The notes under the pieces are model-generated. The model was not told the origin of the DNA. It saw nothing but the letters and a program-made list of their open reading frames with translations, and did not search any database. Below are positions 11,399 through 22,681 of a stretch of DNA of 64,000 nt, one piece after another; within the stretch, counting starts at the first letter, position 1, and every line of letters starts with the position of its first letter. This stretch comes from Reticulascus tulasneorum (Eukaryota > Ascomycota > Sordariomycetes > Glomerellales > Reticulascaceae): assembly GCA_001557505.1 (NCBI GenBank), contig LSAX01000004.1, positions 620,001-684,000 of the forward strand, written 5' to 3'. Position numbers and translations under genes: made by a program.

Positions 11399-11804
11399 TC
11401 ATGTTGAGATCCCGCAATCATGTGGTCAGTTCGAAACTTGGCCAGGAACATGGTGCTCCTTGCTGGTCTCATCTGTAGTCCTCAAATAGATCGATCATCT
11501 TTTGCCTTTTGCCTCTTTAGCTCCTGAAAATTAAATTCTGAGTTATGTGCATGAAACAGGTTGCCACTGCAAATTCCTGAATGCAAGTCGCGACCTCCGT
11601 AGCAGATGATACATGGGATTGGAGCAGCGTAAAGAGGCCTTGGGATAGCGTTGAAATGCAACAAAGATTCCTTCATCATCTACCGAGGCGTTTTCAATGA
11701 AACCGTAGGAACTGCCGTGAAGTTTGGAGATATTGGTGTCCATATTACTATTCAAAAATTACATTAAATCGTACGGCTCTGGCAGAGCCCATTCCCGCCA
11801 TTCA
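11399..11804. other. Convergent intergenic region, nothing recognised
   Basis: About 400 bp between the metalloprotease stop and the stop of the receptor-like gene on the other strand. It should hold the two 3' untranslated regions; no gene was recognised. Confidence 0.5.
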
Positions 11805-13024
11805 CTACTTATCCCTAGACATTCGATCCCCAACATCTTCCTCAGTCAGCCAGAACTCAGTCTTCTTCTGGATACCCGGCTCCAGTGGGATATCACTGTT
11901 ATCGCTCTTGGATGCGGACGGTCGACGCCGGGACTCGATTAAGGTATCAGATCGGTGGACACGGTCGTCACGCAGTTTAGTATGGACATAAATAGCAGCA
12001 GAGGGATTCGAATTGGCATACGAGCTGTTCACAGAGGCTCCTTTCTCGCCAAAGAAGTATGCGTATATTTGTCGAGAAAGAGCAAGGTTTGCGGCGATGA
12101 TGCCGAGGAAGAGTTCGAGATTGGACCAGATTGCTGCAATGCAGTATGTCCCTGTCGGCGTTAGACGCTTGGAAAAGATTCAGTATTAGGGAGTTCTTAC
12201 AACTGAGATCCACTGTCACAAGGCCAAGGGATGAAGCTCGAGCGATACCAAAGCCTGTTGCACTGCCAACAGTCAGTAGTTTGTGTGTGGAGGTTCAAGT
12301 CGAATACTTACACAAGGCCCAAGCTCATCAACCCACACACATAGATCTTTATTCTCCGAGGGATGCGGACTTTCCACACCACAACCAAGGGTAAGAAGGA
12401 GCACAAGAGGTCGGTTATAATTGAATAAGCTGTTCCCAGGCTCGTCAGTATTGATGCCACCGCAGCATCTAACTGCAACATACCGATTGTGAAGTAGATT
12501 GAATAGATTCGCACTTTCGCCTCCCAGCAATACCCAACCTCGGTCCAGTATGCTTCCACAGGGCTGCACTCGGCCAGAAGAATGATGATGCAGCCAAAAT
12601 TGGTGATCACCAATCCCACCATGACAATGTAGAGCAGCCACCGCAGCTTCTTGGAATCCTTGATTCGGAGAATCAGAAGCATGATTGAACACTTCAACAG
12701 ACATATGCTGGCGAATAGGATGAGCTGCGCAAACCATCCCAGCATATTATTAGTGATATAGTCGTCGTTCGAGATGTACCATCTATGCCTCCCATTGCCG
12801 TAGTGGAATTGCGCCACCTGAATACTAAATCTGGCGATCGCTAGTACGGTGATTATCGCTAAAAGGTGGTCGTCCCATCCTAGATTTTGGAGGGCATATC
12901 GCACCCAGAGACGAAGGGAACTGGTGATGATTATTAAAGAAATGAGGACGCCCGACACTACCAGCAGCACCAGGCCGACATTTTCATCGGGAGGGAGAGG
13001 ATTAGGGGGCGTAACGGTCGCCAT
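11805..13024 (-). CDS. Rhodopsin-domain integral membrane protein (Sat4/PTH11-like, 7TM)
   Basis: Four exons on the minus strand: 12484-13024, 12312-12429, 12201-12262 and 11805-12151; introns of 54, 49 and 49 nt; product 355 aa. Seven hydrophobic segments span residues about 15-280. Family hallmarks are present: LGWDDHLLAI after TM1, the conserved Cys before TM3/TM4, the YSIITDL helix (reached only after the first intron is removed), and the TM6-7 region WTYCIAAIWSNLELFLGII. The last motif appears only if the third intron ends at 12152, which fixes that splice site. The roughly 80-residue cytosolic tail is polar with Ser/Arg/Asp clusters. Members of this family include PTH11-like receptors for surface cues; ligand and coupling here are unknown. 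Confidence 0.9.
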
Positions 13025-14609
13025 AGTCGCTCATACGATCTGAAAATCTGGAGTCGGGCGAAACATGGTGTACCAAGCATTACCAGGGCATACCACGAGA
13101 TCAGGTCAAGGTTAGAATAAGAAAAGAATGACGGGGAGCGAGAGCGAACGACTGGCGATCGTGGGTTTATCAGTTACAGGTCAGATGAGGCAGTCCGGTT
13201 CAATCCGAAGGCATAATAGCCCGGATCTTTACATCTTAATAGCGAATGTGACCAAGTTTGGCCCGGCAGGAGAAGGCCGTTGAAAGCAAGACCTGAAGAA
13301 GTTATCACGTTTGAAGCACCAAGAATTATCCTTTTCTGAGGTGAAGGAACAGATAAAATCAACCTACAAGGAGCCAAAATCAGCTGCCTTGCGAGAGGAT
13401 AACACATTCTGCCCCGACGTGGTGCTACGGTGCAGGAAGATTGACCTCAAAATTCTGTGCTCACCCCGCAGCATATTTTTTTCTGCCGCCCATCCATGCT
13501 GGGTGCTCCTGGTACATGGGTAAGCCTGCTTGCCAAGTGTAGATAACTTCTGTTGGCTATGTAGATAAGATCATGCTGCACGATGATCTCCGAGGACCCT
13601 TGAATTCCTTGGTAGAATCGCAGCACCACAGGCGGCGTGCAACCCTGCGGTCAGTGAGTCTGCACTACAAGGCATCATTTCTGCTATCTTCAAAGAACAC
13701 CAAAACGGAGCCAGGCTTGAGAGGAATCAAAATCGAGTCTAATGTAGGTCCACACTTGCCGTGGATTCTAGCCTCTAGCCTCTGCAATGAATCCGGCAGT
13801 AGATTGCATCATTTGAAACTTTCTCGCAGTCCGCAGAGCACAAGGCGTGCGCACAGGGGATATCCCAGCCTTGTCACCCATCCTTCCGATGGTGGCTTAC
13901 GCTAATGAACGGGAACAACAGGGCCCGGGGGCTAACCATGTATCTCTCGATTACCTGTTTTGCCATCCTCAGCCTGGAGGAGCGTTGGACACAAGCATTA
14001 TCGAGCAGAAATTCTTGCACCGGGGAACAAGAGGAAGGGCAGAGGCTAAAACTGGGCATGCCAGGGTAGCATTGCAGCGATGTAGCAATATGTCTGCAGC
14101 TCCGTGCATATTTCTCCTCACTTTCCGTGTGCCCAATTCAACCACGCCCGGTCTTCATTGGGAGACGCGGCCGGTGAATCAAAAGCTGAGCAAAGCAGGC
14201 GTCGATAGCGCCGCGGCTCGCCAATATGTCGTCTCTGCATCCTCTTTCGCATTGTCCTACAGTAAGCTGTTGCGCGGCCCCTGGTCAGTCCATCGTCGCC
14301 CTGGAAATCTGCCAAAGCGCTATACCATGTCTGCAGGATGGTAAGGTTATTGTAATATCAGTCATTGAACTTGATTCGCCAGTCCATGAAATTATGGTCC
14401 AAAAGACAGAGAGTCGCATCTTGTCCTGCAGACGAAATCCCGGGCAGGGTACGCAGAAGGAGTGATGAATGGTCAGCGGAAATCCCATTTTCCGACGCAC
14501 AGGTGATTTCCCTCATTACGACTCAAAGCTGCAGCTCTTTTCTACTGCTCGCCGCCGTTCTCTTGATCGATAATCCTAAAATCATTCGTTCCGCTCCAAG
14601 GTTTCAATC
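13025..14609. other. Divergent intergenic region, no supported gene
   Basis: About 1.6 kb between the receptor-like gene and the first GMC oxidoreductase, so it probably carries both promoters. Open frames at 13573-13905 and 13847-14344 lack protein-family features or splice partners. Confidence 0.45.
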
Positions 14610-16503
14610 ATGCTACGGAAATCGGGACTCATCGTTGCATTGGCAGCGGCTGCCTTGGCTGCTCCCAAGCCGTGTGACGAAATCTACGATTATGTAAGTC
14701 TTCCCCGAATTCGGCTGGCCTTCCGAATTCCGGCTGAATCTGGCAAACTTTATCTGATCATGCTATGCCGACCAGATCGTCGTGGGTGGCGGCACCGCGG
14801 GGGTTGCGGTTGCTTCCCGGCTGAGCCTGGGCCTACCAGAGTCCAAGATTCTGCTTATCGAGGCTGGACCAGCTGCTTGGGATGAGCTCAAAATCAATGT
14901 TCCGGGTATGAAGGGCTCGACGCTCGGCACCAAGTATGACTGGAACTTCACTACTGTCCCACAACCCAATGCCAAGGGGAGAGTTTTTGCTGCCAACCGA
15001 GGGAAGGTTCTCGGCGGTAGCTCGGCCATGAATTTGATGTCGTATGATCGGGCGGCTGAGGCTGAATATGACGGGTGGGAGGCGCTTGGTAACCCGGGTT
15101 GGAACTGGAATACTATGATCGCGGCCATGATGAAATCAGAGAACTTCACAGGCAAGAATACCGACACGTATGGATCTGAAGGCGTTGGGGATAGCGGTCC
15201 TATCAAAGCAGTTGTCAACCGGGTAACCCCCGACCATCAGACCCGGTGGATCCCGACTCTAAACAATCTCGGCGTCCCGTCAAATCTGGAGTCTCTGGGA
15301 GGCAATCCGCTCGGGGTCATGTATCAACCAAGCAGCGTAGACCCGACGCGCTACAACCGCTCGTATAGTGCTAGCGCCTACCTTCCCATTGCGGGTTCCA
15401 ATCTCAAGGTCATTACGAATGCAACAGTGGCGAAAGTCAACCTGCAGAGATTCGCAGATACACAGCGTGCTACCGCTGTTACCCTTCAGGACGGAACGAT
15501 AATTGCTGTTCGTCGGGAAGTCATCATCTCGGCTGGTGCTATCCAAAGCCCGGGGCTGCTCGAGTTGTCCGGCATCGGCCAGGCGGCTGTCCTTGCTGCC
15601 GCAGGGATCCAACAGTCCATTGAACTACCCGGAGTCGGGGAGAATCTCCAAGATCACGTTCGTATTCAGAGTTCCTACCAGCTCAAGCCTGGCTTCACTT
15701 CATTTGATTTCTTCAAGTTCAACGCCACTTACGCAGCGGAGCAGTTGGCCCTCTGGCAAGCAGGAGAGAACTCGTTGTATGATTACACGGCCAGTGGATA
15801 TACCTTTATAAACTGGAAAACGGTACTTGGAGATGACTCGAAGCTCGTTTCATTGGCGCAAGAAGCTGTAGGTGAGAGTCCCAGCGTAGTCGATCAGAAG
15901 AAGCTGGAGTACATGACCGATCCGTCCGTTCCGCAACTCGAGGTTATCTTCTCAGATGGATACACCGGTCTCAAAGGCTACCCACCCGCCACCTCGCCTC
16001 TCTTTGGAAAGTTCTTCTTCAGTCTCATCGCCGCCCTAATGCATCCCCTGAGCCGTGGCCATGTTCACATAAACCCAGCCGACAAGTTTGGCAAGCCCAT
16101 TCTGGACCCTAAATATCTGTCACATGAGCATGATATCGAAGCTGCCATCCAAGCAATCAAGTATTGCCGCAAGATAGCCACAACAGAGCCACTAAAGTCC
16201 GTCTGGGAGTCGGAGTATGAGCCTGGCCTGGAGAACATTCAGACAGATGCTCAGTGGAGAGAATTTGCCCTGAACACCACACTCAGCATTTATCATCCCG
16301 CTGGCACGTGCGCCATGCTTCCGAGAGAAGATGGAGGGGTTGTCGACTCTAAGCTCATAGTTTATGGTACCTCAAACTTGAGGGTGGTTGACGCCAGTAT
16401 CATGCCTGTTCTTGTATCGGCGCACATTCAAACTGCGGTATATGGTATTGCAGAGATTGCGGCCGATATCATCATTGGAGACGCGCACAAGAAGCGGGTT
16501 TGA
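14610..16503 (+). CDS. Secreted GMC-family flavin oxidoreductase (first copy)
   Basis: Two exons, 14610-14693 and 14776-16503, with an 82-nt GTAAGT...CAG intron; product 603 aa, typical of the family. An N-terminal signal peptide ends near Ala-Ala-Pro-Lys. The FAD-binding GxGxxG motif is at residues 32-37 and spans the splice junction neighbourhood. GMC signature 1 (GKVLGGSSAMN) and signature 2 (GAIQSPGLLELSGIG) are present. The catalytic pair His535 (HPAGTC) and His578 (SAHIQT) are 43 residues apart, the same spacing as in glucose oxidase. The enzyme should oxidise an alcohol or sugar with FAD, releasing hydrogen peroxide if it is an oxidase. The sequence does not fix the substrate (aryl alcohol, glucose or a secondary metabolite). 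Confidence 0.92.
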
Positions 16504-16808
16504 CCTATCTGGGGGCGGACTAGCCTAGACGATAATGCAAGGTACTAGTTACATTCTTGATACAAGAAATTATCTAATCCCAACGTCCCTTGGCAGCCAC
16601 CGTTTGAGATAACTATCAATATCTAAGCGGCAGGAATACTGCTTAGTGACTGTGTGCAAAGGTTTGCGAAAGCCTTGCTGTGAACTCCTATGCTAGGTTA
16701 CTTCTTGGGACATCCATCCCGTCCCTCCGATATAAACCTGCCGCCTGCTAGAGTCTCGCCTACCAAAGATGCCGAAAGTTTCCGGTATGAAGCCAGAGTT
16801 GAGTGATA
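16504..16808. other. Intergenic, nothing recognised
   Basis: About 300 bp between the GMC stop and the 3' end of the convergent F-box-like pseudogene. No features seen. Confidence 0.5.
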
Positions 16809-18292
16809 TTAGAGCCACTCGGCACTTAGTTCGAATGGAGCGGCATACGGTTCAAATATTTCGATTCGGGGATTGCGTGGGGAGAGGATGTTATGATCGA
16901 TAAGTCCATCCGGGTCGATAAATCTCTCAAAAGGGGACTCCGGTGTGTAAACAGGATAGAACCCATTGAGGGCGAACTGCAGATCGAAGTGCTTCCGCAG
17001 GATGAATGTGAAGATCTGGAGCGGTGGCTGAGGTGCTGGGCATTCATTGAACAGATTGATATTGTGACCACCTTCGTAAGTCCATCTGAGGATGTAGAGG
17101 ATGTTCGGGCCTTGTCGACCCACACTTGCCCATATCCCAGTTTCATACTTGATGCCTGGTTTGGCTATGAAATGAGACCAGGAGGAGTTTCGGACATCCG
17201 CTGGCATCAAGATGTCTTCGACCTTGAACACCCCAAATAGAATGACGGTGACAGATCTTGTTCCTCTTATCTTTGTCGTCAATTGCTGGCGCTGTTTGTC
17301 GACACCACCAAGCCGCCACGTGTCATCGCCGTTGCACACTCTGCGCTCCAGCTGCCTTTGAAAGAAAATCATAGCCAGAATCTGACTTACTGCCCCCGAC
17401 TCCACGTCGACGTCGTCTCGATCCCACTCTGGTCGTAATCCCTCAGCCTGCGCCACAGCTTTTGCATCTTCCACCAACTAGTCTGAGAAGTGGCCGAACA
17501 CTGCCAGTTCGCCATCATGGTCGCCTTCATTCAAATTATAAGCAACGAAGTGCTTTAAATAGTCTATGCTTTCATCTTCAACCTAGAACTCGACATCCCT
17601 TGGGCTTGCTGCCCTCCGATACTCAGTCGAAAATAGGGCTGGAGCAACTTTCTTGGTATCGAAAAATGGCTCTATGTATGCCCCTGAAAACATGGCCCCG
17701 GGAAGAAACAACCTATACGCAGCTCTATGGAGACGTTCTGTCCATAATTGCCGCATTTGAGGGAAAGAAGGGGAGTCCCGATGCCACCCAATGTGCTCTG
17801 CAACAGGGCGCGGGCCCTGGCCGTTGTGAGAGTCTTGCAAATACGAATGGAAGTACATCTGTTCAAAGCATCTGACAAAGTGGTGCATGTCCATAGTTTG
17901 CTTGAATTCCAGAAGGGTGGGTTTGTGTCGGCCGTAAGGTCGGGCGGCAGTTCACCAGCTTGGTAAGCACTCTTGACGATGCTGGTAGCGCGTACCTGAT
18001 TCCGAAGTTAGTCAGAGGATAATGTGGAGGAACTGCAGTCATTGCTGGCAGGGAGTCGCGCCGGGTTAACGGATGATAGGTGTCAGATCTGAGTGCTTAC
18101 CGCAATCAGGGCAACGTCAAAGACTGTAACAGATCGCATCCCCACCTTCTAGATGATGGATGGATTGCATGCTAGCCACGCTCAGTACATGCGTTTGCAT
18201 GTTGAAATCAGAACAAACACATCCTGAAGGTTCTCGCAATATTCGAGGATACGAGCACCAACCTCGGGAGGAACTGAAACTAAGCCTTCCAT
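16809..18292 (-). pseudogene. Decayed F-box-like fungal gene (four in-frame stops and a frameshift)
   Basis: Read on the minus strand from an ATG at 18292, the frame starts with an F-box-like helix (VPPEVGARILEYCENLQDVF, then STCKRMY). It continues through DVALIAV, crosses a 105-nt intron (17996-18100) into RATSIVKSAYQAGELPPDL, and runs to the stop at 16809. The coherent protein is broken by TGA at 18182-18184, TAG at 18149-18151, TAG at 17583-17585 and TAG at 17478-17480. There is also a frame change near 17893-17915, where FW... jumps to KQTMDMHHFVRCFEQMYFHSY in another frame. Protein-like text continues on both sides of every break, so these look like real lesions rather than missed introns. 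An intact copy would be roughly 450 aa. F-box-like proteins of this type are abundant and poorly characterised in Pezizomycotina. Confidence 0.75.
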
Positions 18293-18696
18293 AACGTGCT
18301 TGGCAGAGTTCTGTGACGGAGTGTTGTCTTCGGAGTGAGAAAGGTCGTTCAGATGCAACTTGGATTATGAACGAAGGAAATAGCCGGCTAGTTTTGACAA
18401 AGATATCCATAGGTAGGAGGAGGGTAGATAATTTATTTAACAGGACCATCCTGCCGAGAGGTGTGTGGACATACAGTGCGAATTATCAGCTACTTGTTTG
18501 CACGGTGCTGCAATTGACTCAATCCCGTGAGAAAAGAGCACGAGCTCTTTCAAGGTAAGTTTGTTCAATTTATCATGGTTCAGATTCAACCCAAAGCTGA
18601 TTACGATTTTGATCTTTGGTTCAATTTTCTAATCTAGCTGGCATTGCAAATGCAAAGCGGCCCATGCAAGCTCGAAAAGGCATCCTTCTACTCTAT
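18293..18696. other. Intergenic, nothing recognised
   Basis: About 400 bp between the start of the pseudogene and the 3' end of the Nudix gene, both on the minus strand. No independent gene seen. Confidence 0.45.
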
Positions 18697-19363
18697 CTAG
18701 CCAGCGCTAATGGTGTCGATATGGGGGTTCTCCAGCACCAGATTGAGAACAGGCAAAAAAAGCTCCTGGGGCTCGGAATCCGTATTTACCATTGCTTTGA
18801 TCTCCTGCCAGCTCCTCCAGCTCCATCCCTCGCATTTGTTCGGCTCCAGCCTCTGCCCGAAGAAAAGGGTCGATTAGCGGTGTGGAATCAGAAGATGATC
18901 GGCTGATTGCCCTTCCCCAACTAACCTGTGGCTGTTGCTGCGGGTGTATCCGCTCGCACTTTACAAAAAGCGTAATATAGTGTTTGTTTGACTCTGTGAA
19001 CTTGTCGTTGGTGATCCCGACGATCTTGATGCCCCGGACCACGAGACCTGTCTCCTCAAGCGTTTCTCGCTCGACACAGGCGAAGATATCCTCGCCGTAG
19101 TCGAGGTGGCCGCCTGGGAACGACCATTGTCCTGTGTGTTAAGAATGAGTTACGAGCTACCGCTTCTGTATAATATTGCCCCTCAAGCCGAGAGTATCCG
19201 CTTGGTTTCGGGGAGACGAGAGATGTTGGGGGGGCGAGGATAGAGGAATGTTTCACTTACCTGGCCCCAAAACACCAATCCTTCGCCCAGCTACGATGCG
19301 ACCCTGTTCGTCACTGATAATGCCGATAACCGCCACGCGCGGATGCAGTCCATTGCAGGCCAT
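18697..19363 (-). CDS. Nudix hydrolase
   Basis: Three exons on the minus strand: 19261-19363, 18926-19131 and 18697-18852; introns of 129 and 73 nt; product 154 aa. The complete Nudix box is GHLDYGEDIFACVERETLEE followed by TGL, that is G-x5-E-x7-R-E-x2-E-E-x-G-[LIV]. Upstream are the first strand RVAVIGIISDEQG and a GRRIG loop; downstream the ITLFVKCE strand. The third exon gives LEPNKCEGWSW and a final helix ending near IDTISAG. This small form resembles MutT/dCTP-pyrophosphatase-like Nudix proteins that hydrolyse nucleoside diphosphates linked to a further group. It is probably cytosolic and the exact substrate is not determinable. The ATG at 19363 is the first in a good frame. The divergent neighbour is a phosphorylase-like gene. 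Confidence 0.9.
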
Positions 19364-20142
19364 CTCTTCCGGATGACAGGAGATTGATTCTTGAACAGTC
19401 GAGACTGTTGGTTGTTGTTCATGTTTTCTTCTTCGCCGGACTCCCGGGCCAAAGAATATTGCAAAGATTCTGCCTTTGGATGGCGGTGTGGTATGCGTGC
19501 CCGGGACAGGTTACCTCGGCCATGCATCGCAACATGAAAGATCTGCGGATTCAATAGATAACCTCCCGTTTTTAGCCCCGGGAGGGGGTTACATCGACTC
19601 GTTCATACCCCCGCATGGTATCTACGGACGATGTCATCCCGCTCGGGGTCTTTTTATACGCGGGATGTTGGGACTCTTGAATCGATCTTCTGTTTTTTTA
19701 CGCCGCTGCAGTTCAAGATCTGTCCCAAACAGGCCACAAAAGCAAATAAGACATATGAGCGCTAGAATGTTGGAAAAGGGACATCTTAGTCGCCAACGAA
19801 ATAACCGTATGACCCACCTAGCGACAGGACGTGCCTGGGGTTCGCCTTGTTGTTGGTGAAAGTGGCATGGCTTTATATGCCGGCAGTCTTGTTGCCACTT
19901 TTTCTTGCCCTTCCAAGGTAAAGATGTTGGCTCAGCCACGCTGGCTTACAGCATGCAGCACTCCCGTCGACTTGAATATGCTCCTCCCCCCCACAAGTTT
20001 GACGGCGGGTGAGACAGCTTCGAAAACCTACGATCTCTGCCGAAGTCTCGTCTTTGCCTATTGTATTCCCAATGCGACTTGCCTCCTTGCGCATATATCC
20101 TGACAAAACCATCGATTTCATCATTCTAGTCTGTCTTTCAGG
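19364..20142. other. Bidirectional promoter region (Nudix / phosphorylase-like)
   Basis: About 780 bp separating divergent start codons. Pyrimidine-rich stretches and GC-rich boxes are present near 19560-19640, but no TATA box or gene was clearly recognised. Confidence 0.4.
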
Positions 20143-21384
20143 ATGGGAGACTTGCTAAGCCTTGGCGATATACCTGACAGCTTGAAAAGCATAGCTGCGT
20201 CTCCAAAACTGACGCTCAGTGCTGCTTTGTCGCTTTTACAGTAAGTCAGGTCACAGAAACTGGATCCTGACGCCTGTATATCTAAGTCAGCATCGCATAG
20301 GACTTCAGGCAGGAAAATTTACCCTCGCAATGAAGCTACCATAGACAACCATACAATGGGCGCATCTCTGCCGCGATATCTCGAGATCAAGGTTCATCAA
20401 GCTGCTCTAGAAAGAGCCTATGATGAGATCGTAGTCATAGGGGACTACTCCCGGTACTCATCGGGCTCCATTGCGTTCGACGGGGAAAAGAGAGACAAAC
20501 CATTCAACTGGGAGAGGCCAACTGCCCGAGTTGAGGGTAATACGCTCTTCATCGAGTGCTTTCCGGGTTACGACCACGTTGAGCACTACGCAGAAATCAT
20601 AGCGAGCTACTTGAAGATCAGGGGACAGCAGGGAGACAACTTGACGCCGTCTTCGCGGGTCTTGTTCGTGCCATCGTCCTGCTCTGATACACATTTCGCG
20701 CTCAAAGCCACCAATCTCGCACAATTCCCTGGCGAAGGAGTAGACACTGTCATTCTGGGATTAGTCTGGCATCTGCCCCGGTTGACTGGGTCCGCAGAAT
20801 GGAACGGGGATGGGCCTTGGCAGTGGATTTTGCAGTCGTTTAACGGTCGGCGCGTAGCGTTTCTGGGGTTTCGTCCCGCATTCTGGGGCGATATTTCAGG
20901 AGAAGTGGTACATTATCTTGCCTCCCACTTCAAAGTCAGAGAGGTTATCTACCTCGGTAAGCTTGGTGTACTCAAGCAAGACGTGAAGCCCAACGCCTGG
21001 CTGGCGACAGGAGGAAAGTCGCTCGTGCATGGCCGGATAGTGAAGTGGGATAATGTACTTGAGGCATCCGTTGCGCGCCGCGCAGCAGATTCGACAATTG
21101 TGGGTGCCCATGTCACGCTCGGTAGCGTGTTGCATGAGACAAAAGAGTGGCATGCCGAGCTGGTCGATGCGGTAGACTTCGTGGACCCGGAGATAGGCAT
21201 GATGGCTCAAGCAGCAGTTAGGAGTGGGATCCGCTACGGCTATCTCCACATGATCACAGATAACCTAGGTCAGAAGTACAGTGAGGACTTGTCAAATGAG
21301 AGGACAGAAAGCGTCCTGCGGCATCGTGCGGGGCTTCATCAACTGGTGCAGGACGTCATGGAGGATCACCTCTCTAGGGCCTAG
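20143..21384 (+). CDS. Conserved fungal protein, possibly nucleoside-phosphorylase-like
   Basis: Two exons, 20143-20240 and 20301-21384, with a 60-nt GTAAGT...TAG intron; product 393 aa. The short first exon was found by splice reasoning: it joins in frame to give an Asn-Glu-Ala-Thr-Ile-Asp-Asn-His segment before the second-exon methionine at 20356. The C-terminal half alternates strands and helices. It contains FVDPEIGMMAQAAVRSGIRY followed by LHMITDN, which resembles the D/E-x-E...A...G-I...ITD end of the PNP/UDP phosphorylase fold. That assignment is tentative: I do not see an unambiguous N-terminal phosphate-binding glycine loop. No signal peptide or membrane helix. It could pair with the divergent Nudix hydrolase in nucleotide salvage, but that is inference. 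Confidence 0.75.
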
Positions 21385-22486
21385 ATAATGGGGCTCATCA
21401 TAGCTGCCTAGATTATATTATGTTAGCAAATTGAATACGCGCCAATGGCCGGGATAAAACAAGATCCATGAGGTAACTTTCCGTCTGGGCATCTTGAAGA
21501 AGATCATCCGCCAAGCCGGGAGCGTAGCGGCTTAGATTTTGACCAGGGAGGTTGCAGAAACGCGGGGAAGGCGCAGGGATCATTTAGGAGATATTCGACG
21601 TCAATCGGAAGTGTGGGCTTTAAACATTTGAACCCGACATTCCTGGTGTGTTCATATATGACCTTGGTTCTATAAGTAATTAGACACAGCCCACGGGTAT
21701 ACTGTCTGTCTCCACGATGCATCGTTCTTAGAGAACAGCGGACAGTCTGACAGTCCACAGGATGAGGTCAGAGGGATGAGTGATACATCTTTATTAACGG
21801 GAAAGAGAAGCCATAATCCTTCTAGCGAGCCACTGGTTCTTCATGTGAAGATGGTTGACAAAGCCGGAGACTCATCGCCGCAGCGATCATGCCGCAATAA
21901 AGTGAGGCAATAGAAAAAGAATCCTTACGCACCAGTTACAAGTCCACTACATCTAAAATATTACTTACTAGTGCTAGCTTTCAATAAACGTGGGTATCCA
22001 ATTGGGGTCAAGGAGACAAATGAATTCATCGTAGGATGCAGTTACGAAGGATTCGGCTACCCGCGACTCGGATAGTCTCACGTACAGCCTCCAAGGACAG
22101 AATGAAATAATGTAATTCTTGACAATCCAGTATCAATTATCACTAATTATTCAAGCTCAAGTAATGTATACTCAATTTTGAAGGGGCAGAGAACAATGCT
22201 GCCTAGATTGTAATATCACCGGGTAGGTCAATCGGCTGGCCTTTCCAGTCTGCTTGATGATACGCTAGTTACTGACTCGAAATGTAATCGAGCTGTGGTT
22301 TACGGCTATAAATATCGGCTCTCTGGCCGGTTTCTCAAAGTTCAACTTCCACCTTACCAACCTAAGCAATCAGACCCCAGCGACAACCAAAATCTCAAAC
22401 TATGTATGTCTTATTCGGATTCTTGAATTTGCCCCAATACAAGACACAACAGCTTACATACTCACAGCGCAGATACTTTCGCTACA
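21385..22486. other. Intergenic, promoter and leader of the small peptide gene
   Basis: About 1.1 kb. No coding frame recognised on either strand. The right end carries a TATA box and probably a 5' leader intron for the peptide gene at 22487: a donor GTATGT at 22404 and an acceptor CACAG ending 22467. Confidence 0.5.
22307..22314 (+). promoter_or_regulatory. TATA box of the small Cys-rich peptide gene
   Basis: TATAAATA lies 173 bp upstream of the ATG at 22487. If the predicted 64-nt leader intron (22404-22467) is removed, the mature leader would be roughly 80 nt, a normal length. Confidence 0.45.
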
Positions 22487-22681
22487 ATGAAGTTCTCAGT
22501 CTGCCTTTTTGCCCTTGGCACGCTACTCGTCCACGCGTTGCCATCGCCCATTGTCGATCAAGACGCTACTAGCATTGACTCTCCTGTTGAAGTTCGAGAC
22601 GAGGCAGGAACATTGGTTGATCGCCAGAACCCACGTGTGTGCTGCGGGCCATGCGGAACAATTACCTGTTGCTGGTGCTGA
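22487..22681 (+). CDS. Secreted 64-aa peptide precursor with C-terminal CC-C-CC-C mini-protein
   Basis: Single coding exon, 64 aa. Residues 1-18 form a signal peptide (one Cys inside it). Residues 19-46 are an acidic spacer with Asp/Glu and no cysteine. The last 18 residues after Arg46 begin with Gln and hold six cysteines at 52, 53, 56, 61, 62 and 64, so the pattern is CC-x2-C-x4-CC-x-C with Cys as the final residue. The three-part layout of signal, acidic propeptide and disulphide-dense tail is that of small secreted fungal effectors, and of conotoxin-like miniproteins in general. A start of the mature peptide at Gln47 would allow pyroglutamate formation; the Asp-Arg before it is not a classic KEX2 site. 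The TATA box and spliced leader support a real gene. Function unknown. Confidence 0.7.
   Translation: MKFSVCLFALGTLLVHALPSPIVDQDATSIDSPVEVRDEAGTLVDRQNPRVCCGPCGTITCCWC

Noticed and set aside
13847..14344. 165-codon plus-strand frame before the first GMC gene
   Set aside because: No family features; overlapped by minus-strand frames; probable promoter region.
17583..17894. Separate small genes at 17583-17894 and 16809-17477 on the minus strand
   Set aside because: They are in the same frame, divided only by stop codons, and read as one F-box-like protein; better explained as one pseudogene.
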